From the NCBI GenBank assembly GCA_030064835.1, contig JASJEE010000003.1, forward strand, positions 1-46,753: 46,753 nt of DNA, in the 5' to 3' direction. Numbering within the stretch: position 1 is the first letter of the stretch; every line of letters starts with the position of its first letter. The translations under genes were made by a program, and so were the position numbers. Shown here piece by piece: positions 1 to 6,903 of this stretch. Under the pieces are notes generated by a model. That model did no database searches, was not told where the DNA came from, and saw only the letters and a list, made by a program, of their open reading frames with translations. The DNA comes from Microcoleaceae cyanobacterium MO_207.B10. GTDB taxonomy: Bacteria > Cyanobacteriota > Cyanobacteriia > Cyanobacteriales > Microcoleaceae.

Positions 1-270
1 ATTGCGCCATACGCAATAAAGACTTTTATCGAACCAACCTAAGCAAAAACTCCTATTGCGCCATACGCAATAAAGACTTTTACCAAATCAATCTAAGCAA
101 AAACTCCTATTGCGCCATACGCAATAAAGACTTTTATCGAACCAACCTAAGCAAAAACTCCTATTGCGCCATACGCAATAAAGACTTTTACCAAATCAAT
201 CTAAGCAAAAACTCCTATTGCGCCATACGCAATAAAGACTTTTACCAAATCAACCTAAGCAAAAACTCTT
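1..270. repeat. Tandem array, five copies of a 54-bp unit
   Basis: Copies start at 1, 55, 109, 163 and 217, exactly 54 bp apart. Each opens with the inverted repeat ATTGCG-CCATA-CGCAAT and ends in a conserved AAGCAAAAACTCCT-like tail. Copies 1 and 3 appear identical, as do 2 and 4; they differ in the segment about 27-41 nt into the unit (ATCGAACCAACC versus ACCAAATCAATC). Copy 5 is a mosaic, B-like but ending AACC. The array starts at the window edge and probably continues upstream. It is not CRISPR because there are no unique spacers. The long interspersed or tandem repeats known in cyanobacteria are the closest concept. Confidence 0.95.
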
Positions 271-413
271 ATGATGAATCAGTTATAGTAGTCTGAGAAT
301 GCCTAGCAACAAATTGAATAATGATATTAGTAAATCCTGAAATCTTGATTATTTTTTACTTACAGCACTTTTGAGGATAGTTAAGGGTAATCCTAATACC
401 TACTACTAAATCT

Positions 414-737
414 TCAATATAGCAATCCGCGCATAGGTTGTGACAAATTAAAAGTAAATAAAAAAGTTGAAACTCTTACCTGTTGCCTGTTGCCAAAATA
501 GCCGACTTCTTTGAGACATCTATTATCTTTTGTTGGATTTGAAAAATAGTTAGGTAAGGGAATTGAACCAGGACTTGTTTCATTATCTACCCAGGATTTG
601 CTATCTACACTCCACTGAGCATTTATAAAACAGGAAGACTTTTGATTCCAGTAGTAAAGATGCTCAATATCAATATCTTCTAAAGGAATTAGAAGATACT
701 GTAAGCATTCATCTTCCTCATATCTGTTCATAGTCAT
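414..737 (-). CDS. Small unknown protein with a repeat-derived C-terminus
   Basis: An unrecognised 107-residue acidic protein. Its start (ATG at 737, or ATG at 731) overlaps the 3' end of the upstream small gene at 718-915 by 14-20 nt, which suggests translational coupling in a two-gene unit. The first 80 or so residues look like an ordinary globular protein rich in Trp, Tyr and Asp. The last stretch, encoded by about 419-485, lies inside half of a dispersed repeat that also occurs at 27495-27560, so the natural C-terminus was probably replaced and the stop codon is supplied by sequence next to the element. No known domain was recognised. It may be a truncated gene. Confidence 0.5.
   Translation of the reverse strand: MTMNRYEEDECLQYLLIPLEDIDIEHLYYWNQKSSCFINAQWSVDSKSWVDNETSPGSIPLPNYFSNPTKDNRCLKEVGYFGNRQQVRVSTFLFTFNLSQPMRGLLY
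419..485. repeat. Half copy of the ATAGCAATCC element
   Basis: It begins ATAGCAATCC and continues through GCATAGGTTGTGACAAA into an AAAAAAGTTGAAACTC segment. The same order of words occurs at 27495-27560 with few differences. The opposite terminal inverted repeat (GGATTGCTAT) was not found nearby, so this is a solo end. It overlaps the 3' end of the ORF at 414-737. Confidence 0.7.
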
Positions 738-915
738 AATTTTTCAAAGCTTCATCCCAATCAGGACAAAACTGTAGAAAGTTATTATGAATTAACTCAA
801 TTTCTGCCAAACAGTCTTCTCCATCCCTCAGTTTCAAGAGACACTTTTCGTATCTGTATTTTCCTATGTTCAGAAAATTCATAAAATCAGTTAGGATTTC
901 TTTTCTTGATTTCAC
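718..915 (-). CDS. Small unknown protein, GTG start
   Basis: A 65-residue charged, probably helical protein; function not recognised. A longer reading from ATG at 933 gives 71 residues, but a perfect AGGAGG (complement of 925-930) lies 9 nt before the GTG at 915, and no ribosome site precedes the 933 ATG. The GTG is therefore the better start. The gene overlaps the next ORF on the same strand (414-737) by 14-20 nt. The sequence contains two Cys and a C-terminal Trp-Asp-rich segment but no motif I can name. Confidence 0.55.
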   Translation of the reverse strand: MKSRKEILTDFMNFLNIGKYRYEKCLLKLRDGEDCLAEIELIHNNFLQFCPDWDEALKNYDYEQI

Positions 916-933
916 TTTTCTAGTCCTCCTCAT

Positions 934-1723
934 CTTTATATATTAAAATAGTAGTTTGTCTTCCTAAATATATCAAACAGCTAAATCTCTTTGACTAGGG
1001 ACAGCCTTTTGGTAAAAAATAACTTAAATTATGTTTGATTTTTTCTTTTCTAGAAAAAACAAGTTTTTATGCCTACAAAGTTACAGATTAGTTTAATAAA
1101 GTTTGGTTTTAGCTGGCATAGTGAGTATAAAAAAATATCCTAGATTTTTTCTATTATCAGATCAAATGCTTGGATGTATTGGAGTACATCTATTTTCTGG
1201 TAGCTTTGCTTTTTTTGTTTACTATTGGAGTTCAAGATAGAATCCCAGATTCTGGAGTGGATATATCACCGCCTCATTTTTTAGATTACCACCCTGGTTT
1301 TTCGTTTGAAATTGATTTGTGGATTATTAATAGATTTACTGAGATAATAATTATCTTATCTTAGAGGCATAAAAATGTTCTTGGTTGGGTTAAAAACAGC
1401 AAGTTATATAGTTTGATGCCAAGACTCAAAAGCTTGGCATTAAAAGACTTATAAAATCAGTTGATACTAAACAGAAGCTTCTCTACAAATACCCCCCTGT
1501 AGGTGAACCTATCCCAGTAATAATATTTTTGCTAAAAAACCCTAAATATTTTGATATATAAAAACGAAAAAATAATATTTTTAGACACATTTTACTCAAA
1601 CAAATAAGTGTATTAAAATAGGTTCGTGTAGTCAATTAACTAGTCGCACGCACTGACAACTTCTCTCGTATTAGCCCAGCTAGGAAATTTATTTTGCACC
1701 ACTACTTAGTTATTTAACCTAAC
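934..1723. other. Intergenic, no convincing gene
   Basis: AT-rich sequence. A TTG-initiated reading frame of 64 codons at 1170-1364 has a hydrophobic N-terminus but no ribosome site and no family I know. A perfect 8-bp hairpin lies at 1416-1440. The final 100 bp before the membrane-fusion pseudogene may hold its promoter, but I could not assign one. Confidence 0.5.
1416..1440. other. Perfect 8-bp hairpin
   Basis: ATGCCAAG at 1416-1423 pairs with CTTGGCAT at 1433-1440 around a 9-nt loop. No U-run follows on either strand, so it is not a classical intrinsic terminator. Confidence 0.6.
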
Positions 1724-2622
1724 ATGAAATTAGTTCCTAAATTTTTAACGACAACTCTTCTTATCACTTTGATTACCTCCATTATTACTTATGGTTGTAA
1801 GCCGACATCAAACCCTTCGTCAAACCCTTCATCAAACCCTTGTTTTGTAGAAGCGGAAATTATGAATCCCAATGAAACGCCGCAATTATCATCACCACAG
1901 TATCGTGCCAACGTTGTTGCAAAAAAAAGGCACGTATTAGAGCTAACTCTGAAGGTGTAATCGATGAAATAGTTGTTTCAATGGGAGAAAAAGTAATTGC
2001 TGGATATCCAATTATTAAGCTTAAAAATGGTAAACAAATTGAAGCCCCTTTGACTGAAATAGTAGGTGAATTTTATTTTAATCAAGGGGAATTTATAATG
2101 AAAGGAGAAGATTTAACTACAGTTGTTAACTACCAATCTTTTTATGTTCAGGTTGATATACCAGTTGATAATTTATCCAGAGTTAAAATTGGAAATCCTA
2201 TATAAATTATTGATAATAATAATCGTAAGTTATTAGCTACTAGCAAAATTGATTTTATTTCACCAGAAGCTCATCGGGGAACTCAAACTGTATTGGTTAA
2301 AGCTAAAGTTCCTAGTCAAGGATATAACTTTCGAGATAGACAGCAAGTAATAGCAAGAGTAATCTGGGAAAAAACAACTGGTATTTTTATCCACACAACA
2401 GCCATCACCAATATTGGTGAGCAGGAATTTGTATTTGTAGCAAAAGAAGAAGAATCTCAATGTAAAGATTCTAGTTTAATAGCTAAACAAAAAGCTGTTA
2501 AATTAGGAAATATCCTGGGTCAAGATTACCAAGTTATTTCAGGATTAGAACTAGAAGACAAAATTATCGTATCGAATGTTGCTAAATTAAGAAATGATCA
2601 ACCTATAGTTGAAATAGAATAA
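1724..2622 (+). pseudogene. RND/HlyD membrane-fusion protein, broken
   Basis: Three reading segments join into one efflux adaptor of about 299 codons. Segment 1 (from 1724) has a hydrophobic leader ending TYGC, a weak lipobox, followed by an SNP-rich linker. It runs out of frame at an A8 tract (1921-1928); one more A would restore the frame. Segment 2 carries the lipoyl-like half motif (EGVIDEIVVSMGEKV, then AGYPIIKL) and the beta-barrel region. It stops at TAA 2203-2205, after which the same frame continues to 2622 with the membrane-proximal domain (QDYQVISGLELEDKIIVS). The alpha-helical hairpin usual between lipoyl halves is absent or very short. With two lesions this is most likely a pseudogene; slippage on the A tract alone would not rescue it. 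No RND pump gene is adjacent. Confidence 0.85.
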
Positions 2623-3153
2623 GACTTTGGTCTGCTTAGTTTAACAAAACATACGCTAAGAACAATTGACTGTTTAAATAAAGCATGAAAAACCAATGAA
2701 TTCGTAGAAAGTTAGGTACAGTTAAAAATTAATCTCTCTTCTCTATCTAGAGTTTAGTGATTAAGTATCAAAAGCATTTACCGAAAAATTCTGGTCTGGA
2801 GCCTCCCTCTTTTAAGTATCCATTACCCATAAGTCTTTAAACCCTTGTGGGGAGAAGGGGAGCAGCGAGCAGGGGAGCAGGGAGAAATAGTCAGAGTAGC
2901 TAGGCAAAACTACTTGACTTCTCCAAATAAATCTACTTTTCAATACATATTTTCTCTGGAAAAAGCCTGTTAAAGGCTTAGATATAATTTGTTGATTTTG
3001 TCAATCTTTATGTTAAGAAAGATGTGGGTAAAACATAGCTCTTTTCAGGGGAAATCAGAATAAATTTTCCTTTTAGTCAGTTTAAAGATAGGTAATTTTT
3101 AATTGTTGAAATCTTCTTTTTTTTATCTCAATTCCCGTCAAACAACTATAAAT
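2623..3153. other. Intergenic region upstream of the histidine kinase
   Basis: No gene seen. It holds a purine-rich GGGGAGAAGGGGAGCAGCGAG-type low-complexity patch near 2850-2885 and, at 3013-3038, a 26-bp motif shared with the region upstream of the gene at 46275. Confidence 0.6.
3013..3038 (+). promoter_or_regulatory. Conserved 26-bp upstream motif, copy 1
   Basis: TTAAGAAAGATG followed by TGGGTAAAACATAG. It matches 46128-46153 at 24 of 26 positions and ends 116 nt before the kinase start; the other copy ends 122 nt before its gene. Flanking sequence is not similar, so the match is local. A transcription-factor site or shared promoter core is inferred, not shown. Confidence 0.4.
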
Positions 3154-4692
3154 ATGTTTCAAGCAACCCGTCGTCGTTTAGCAATTTGGTACACTATAGT
3201 CACAGCTATTTTATTGCTAATATTTGCCACTGGCTTTTATATTTATTTCCGCAGTACCCTAATCGAACGCATAGATGATACATTACTTCATGTAGTAGAA
3301 GTAGTAGAGCGATCGCTAGTCATTGAACCTATCACTATTCCCCCCACTGAAAATAATAAAAAAGTTGGTGTCAACCTCGAAGCCAGTTTTCGAGATAATG
3401 CTAATACAGTAGAAGATGACCATATTGATATTGAATGGTTCAGCCCCACAGGAGAACTACTTTGGTCAACCTTTTCTGAACCTCTAAATATTCCTATACA
3501 TTCAAACCGTACTGGGGAAACAGTGCGAGTAACTCCCCACTTAGGAAAAGTTGAAGTTCTTAAACCACAAAAGACTGACAATACATTATTGCTGCGACAG
3601 TTGACAGATAGAGTAGAAGTTGGTCGTCAAGTCTTAGGATATTTGCGAGTTAGTCATCCTTGGTTTGAGGTAACAAAGCCTATCCGCCAATTAATGGTAG
3701 ACTTAAGTCTCGGTACTTGTTTAATAGTAATTTCGGTGGGGGGTATTGGTTGGTTGCTTTCCGGGTTAGCAATGGAACCAGTGCGCGAGTCTTATCAACA
3801 TTTGAAAACTTTTACTGCTGATGCTTCCCATGAACTTAGAAGTCCCATCGCGATGATTCAAACTAATGTACAAGTTGCTTTAGCAGACCCGGAGTTAGAT
3901 TCATCGGAACATCAGCAACAACTACAAGTTATTGAAAGGTTGACCCGTCGGTTAGGTCGGTTGGTAGATGATTTGTTATTTTTGGCGCGTCAAGATAGTG
4001 GAATAGTGCAATCTCAGTTTTCACCAGTACCTTTGGATGCTTTGTTGATGGAGGTAGTGGAGGAACAACAGGCGATCGCTACAACTCAGGGTGTAGGTCT
4101 AGAGTTAAAAATTTCTCTACCTGATTTTAGTGGCAATAATTATCTAACTGGTGAGAAGTGGAACGATAAGTGGAACATTGACAATAATCAAGAGAAATTG
4201 ACAGACACTTATAATCCTGTTACTGAGGAAGATATTACACTAGAGGGAGATTGGGATCAATTAGCTAGACTATTTACTAATCTGATTAGTAATGCAATTC
4301 AGTATACTCCATCTGGTTGTCAAGTATTAGTAGAGTTGCAGCCCCTTGCAAAACCCAAGAAGCAAATTTTGAGGACTCAGAAAGGAGAAATCGCTACTTC
4401 TGCTTCAGGTAAGGGGGTAATATCTAGGGGTTGCCTGAATCTCAAAAATGATTCTTTGCAAGTAACGGTTAAGGATAATGGTATTGGTATTCCCATTGAA
4501 GCATTGCCACGTTTATTCGATCGCTTTTATCGAGTAGACCCAGCTCGTTCCCATCGCGGTACAGTTGGGTCAGGTTTGGGCTTAGCGATCGCTCTGGCAA
4601 TTGTAGAAAATCATCATGGTCATATTAAGGTGGAGAGTTGTCCAGAAGTAGGTACGACAGCGACAGTGATTTTTCCAGTACATTCAAATTAG
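3154..4692 (+). CDS. Sensor histidine kinase (two TM helices)
   Basis: A membrane histidine kinase of 512 residues from ATG 3154; an upstream TTG at 3103 is possible but lacks a ribosome site. TM1 is near residues 10-32, followed by a periplasmic sensor region to about 180 and TM2 near 182-208. The linker is short and not a clear HAMP. The HisKA H-box (ASHELRSP) has its phospho-acceptor His at residue 226. The catalytic domain shows an N-box (LFTNLISNAIQYTP), G1 (DNGIGIP, near 441) and G2 (GSGLGLAIA, near 474). A low-complexity insert of about 35 residues precedes G1. No response regulator is adjacent, so it is an orphan. The overall form resembles cyanobacterial RppB-like kinases, but the signal is unknown. 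It lies downstream of a dead efflux adaptor gene. Confidence 0.9.
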   Translation: MFQATRRRLAIWYTIVTAILLLIFATGFYIYFRSTLIERIDDTLLHVVEVVERSLVIEPITIPPTENNKKVGVNLEASFRDNANTVEDDHIDIEWFSPTGELLWSTFSEPLNIPIHSNRTGETVRVTPHLGKVEVLKPQKTDNTLLLRQLTDRVEVGRQVLGYLRVSHPWFEVTKPIRQLMVDLSLGTCLIVISVGGIGWLLSGLAMEPVRESYQHLKTFTADASHELRSPIAMIQTNVQVALADPELDSSEHQQQLQVIERLTRRLGRLVDDLLFLARQDSGIVQSQFSPVPLDALLMEVVEEQQAIATTQGVGLELKISLPDFSGNNYLTGEKWNDKWNIDNNQEKLTDTYNPVTEEDITLEGDWDQLARLFTNLISNAIQYTPSGCQVLVELQPLAKPKKQILRTQKGEIATSASGKGVISRGCLNLKNDSLQVTVKDNGIGIPIEALPRLFDRFYRVDPARSHRGTVGSGLGLAIALAIVENHHGHIKVESCPEVGTTATVIFPVHSN

Positions 4693-4761
4693 TTAAGAGA
4701 GGCTAGGTGCATTAGTCCAAGTTATGCCGATACTATTTTGCTAACATTTGTTAACAATGCA

Positions 4762-4780
4762 CAGTAAGATCAACTTACTG
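4762..4780 (-). other. Hairpin across the tnpB stop codon
   Basis: CAGTAAG (4762-4768) and CTTACTG (4774-4780) form a perfect 7-bp stem with a 5-nt loop that contains the TGA stop of tnpB. TnpB guide RNAs (omega or reRNAs) arise from the 3' end of such elements, so this stem could be part of the scaffold. That role is inferred from position. Confidence 0.4.
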
Positions 4781-5945
4781 AGGGGGTATCTCCCAATGTG
4801 GTATAAAATTGCTCTACCACGCTTTTTATAAAGATTCCACGTGCTCCGTTTAAGTCGCGATCGAGACGAAAACCATCATTACCAGTAACAACTTTTTTGC
4901 CACCTAAGTTATTCAGGATTTCACCATTCCAACTAACAGTTTTGCTAGTGTAGGCTTCACTTACGTCTAAAACAGTTTTATTGTATTCGTTAGCTTTATG
5001 TTTCAAAAATTGTTCAAATCTATAATGCGCCCAATTCAGCATTTGCCTGACTGACTTACTTCTGAGTTTTCTGCTTGATTTGGTTGTCATCTGAGAAACT
5101 TCAAAAGTTGGCAGTAAAATCACATCAAAGTTTTGAACTAGAAATAAAGCTGTTTTATGGTGCATTTCCGAAATGAGATTTCTAATCTTTAATCTCATTC
5201 GATTGGCTGCTTTTTTCATGCGTTGCTTGGTTTTAGATTTAGCCTTCGTCAATCTAGAGATTAAATCATCTAAGTGATAGCAAAGTCTTTGGATTTTTCC
5301 AATATCGCCAGAACCTATCCAACCAAAACTATTTTCTGAAAATAGCGTTAAAAAGTTTCTCACTCCAGGGTCTAATGCTACAACCCGACCTTGATTTTCA
5401 GTCGGATGTTTTGGTGCATCAACTGGCAAGCAAAGGTAATATTGTCCTCTAGCAACAACTATTCTGCAATCTCCAAAAGTCTCAGGTAATGGCTCAGAAA
5501 ATTTGAGTAACCCAAGCTTAGTGTGGTAAATACCTTTTGTTGATACTGCTGACTTCGGTATGTAGCAAGACTGAATAGGATTTTTACGAGATTTGAATTT
5601 AAGGAGCTGTACCTGTCCTGTTTGAGAATACTTAACTTTTGCTTCTCTGACTGCTATACAAGCATCACGAACAGCAATAGATTTTATCTGGTAAGGAACA
5701 GGTTTAGACCACTCTGGTAAATTCTTCAAAATCCCACCCTTGATTGCTTTCCAATTAGCTTTGGTATCAGGTTGCTGAAGGTATTCAACGGTTCGGTTAT
5801 AGGTAAACCTAGCTACACCTATCCATTGCCTTAGTAGTTGCCTTTGTTCACGGTTGAGGTAAATCCGAATCTTCTTTGATTTTTTGTTTGTACTTTCTAA
5901 GTCCGTGGACTCTACAGGAGAATATGTGAATAATCGAGAGAACAT
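4770..5945 (-). CDS. tnpB: TnpB, RuvC-like nuclease, no zinc-finger cysteines
   Basis: IS200/IS605/IS607 accessory protein, ancestral to Cas12. In characterised members it is an RNA-guided nuclease that favours element retention. ATG 5945 gives 391 residues, the usual TnpB size; it overlaps the tnpA 3' end by about 98 nt in another frame. An ORF extension upstream to 6278 is only tnpA read out of frame. RuvC residues are present: Asp near 191 (VVALDPGVRN), Glu near 281 (LLPTFEVSQM) and Asp near 363 (RLDRDLNGARG). The zinc-ribbon stretch between the last two reads TSKTVSWNGEI then KVVTGNDGF, so the four expected Cys (CxxC...CxxC) are all absent although the surrounding residues fit. Similar cysteine-free TnpBs may form a cyanobacterial clade. 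Confidence 0.92.
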   Translation of the reverse strand: MFSRLFTYSPVESTDLESTNKKSKKIRIYLNREQRQLLRQWIGVARFTYNRTVEYLQQPDTKANWKAIKGGILKNLPEWSKPVPYQIKSIAVRDACIAVREAKVKYSQTGQVQLLKFKSRKNPIQSCYIPKSAVSTKGIYHTKLGLLKFSEPLPETFGDCRIVVARGQYYLCLPVDAPKHPTENQGRVVALDPGVRNFLTLFSENSFGWIGSGDIGKIQRLCYHLDDLISRLTKAKSKTKQRMKKAANRMRLKIRNLISEMHHKTALFLVQNFDVILLPTFEVSQMTTKSSRKLRSKSVRQMLNWAHYRFEQFLKHKANEYNKTVLDVSEAYTSKTVSWNGEILNNLGGKKVVTGNDGFRLDRDLNGARGIFIKSVVEQFYTTLGDTPSVS

Positions 5946-6423
5946 CGGCGACCATTTCTGATTCTGGACAATATATAGTTTTGTCGAGAACCAGGATTTT
6001 CCCACCGTTTTGTTCGACCAAATACTGTATAAGCTCGAATCCAAATCTGGTGAGTCTGTCCCGACAGGTAACAATAATTGTGAGCTGATCGCCTCGCAAG
6101 AGTCTCTCCAGTATGGCTCTAAGACCTTTTCGCTTGAAGTTAAGTCCACTGCCAATGTCTTTGATGATTTCGGCCTTTGGGTACTGGCTTTGCATGAACT
6201 CAACTTGTCTTTTGAGGTCATCTTTTTGTTTTGCGGATGAGACTCGGCAGTAGCAAATAAGGGAAGCTCTAGTTGCACCCCTGATGTAAGATTGTGCGTT
6301 ATACAATCTTTGCCCTGCCTCGTTTTTGATGATTTCTATTTTGCCTTTATCTGCATACTTGCGTAATGTATTAGGATGCAAGCCAAGTATTTCTACGGCT
6401 TTCCTAAGTGGAACATAACCCAT
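5848..6423 (-). CDS. tnpA: IS607-type TnpA serine recombinase
   Basis: Transposase of 191 residues from ATG 6423 (MGYVPLRKA), the conserved family start; an ORF extension to 6492 has no family support. Residues 1-45 form a MerR-like winged HTH (VEILGLHPNTLRKYADKGKI). Residues 55-190 are the resolvase domain, with the catalytic serine in CYCRVSSAKQ (Ser62 or Ser63) and the RDRLTRFG motif. It cuts and joins DNA through a 5' phosphoserine link and moves the element with little target specificity. It overlaps tnpB, which follows on the same strand. Confidence 0.92.
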   Translation of the reverse strand: MGYVPLRKAVEILGLHPNTLRKYADKGKIEIIKNEAGQRLYNAQSYIRGATRASLICYCRVSSAKQKDDLKRQVEFMQSQYPKAEIIKDIGSGLNFKRKGLRAILERLLRGDQLTIIVTCRDRLTRFGFELIQYLVEQNGGKILVLDKTIYCPESEMVADVLSIIHIFSCRVHGLRKYKQKIKEDSDLPQP

Positions 6424-6474
6424 AATCCTATCTTGGCATACATATAGGAGCTTATGTGAATATATGTTAGCAAA

Positions 6475-6903
6475 TAGATAATAGTTAGTCAACCTCTTTT
6501 ATATACCATCCCCAAATCTTCCCACACTCTCTATCTAGGGTTTGCTGAATAAAGTCTTTTTGTTGAGTTAGGGAGTAGGGAGTAGTTAAGAGTCAGGAGA
6601 AATAAGAGTTATAAAGAAGTTGATCGACAGAATCACTTTCTGCCATATTTACCCCAAAATGCTCATTTTTTCCACTCTCTTAACCGAAAATCTGGTACTT
6701 TTTCCGGGCTCAAAATTTCTCAAACCAATATCAGTCAATCCTTTGAGATTTAATCAGCCAGCCCTAATTAGAGGCTTTTCTCCTTCAAAGGGGAAGCTTT
6801 AAACCAGAATTTTTCGCTAATTGTTAATTGCTGAAACTGCTTCTATTAATACCTACCACCTATAAAGAAGTAATGTAGCAATATTTTACAAAAATAGTAT
6901 TAC
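6475..6903. other. Intergenic, repeat remnants
   Basis: No gene seen. Around 6775-6810 there is a partial copy of a dispersed repeat (CTCCTTCAAAGGGGAAGC then TTTAAACCAGAATTTTT) found more fully at 13700-13818 and 18054-18162. Near 6845-6900 lies a right half of the TATACCA element family (CCTACCACCT ... TAGCAATATTTTAC). Confidence 0.6.

Larger units (their letters stand above)
4737..6474 (-). mobile_element. IS607-family transposon (tnpA-tnpB)
   Basis: A serine-recombinase transposase with a MerR-like HTH overlaps a tnpB in the same direction, the standard IS607 arrangement. IS607 elements normally lack terminal inverted repeats and make no target duplication, so the ends are uncertain. I set them at an 11-bp inverted repeat, TTTGCTAACAT at 4737-4747 and ATGTTAGCAAA at 6464-6474, just outside the two genes. 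Both ORFs are intact, so the element could be active. Confidence 0.75.

Noticed and set aside
1-270. Possible CRISPR array
   Set aside because: Units are contiguous 54-mers with only two alternating variants and no unique spacers; no cas genes in the window.
1170-1364. 64-codon hydrophobic frame
   Set aside because: TTG start, no ribosome site, no recognisable family; likely chance in AT-rich DNA.
5946-6278. N-terminal extension of TnpB
   Set aside because: This is tnpA sequence read in another frame; the family starts near the ATG at 5945.
6620-6802. 60-codon plus-strand frame
   Set aside because: Overlaps a dispersed repeat remnant and has no ribosome site or similarity.
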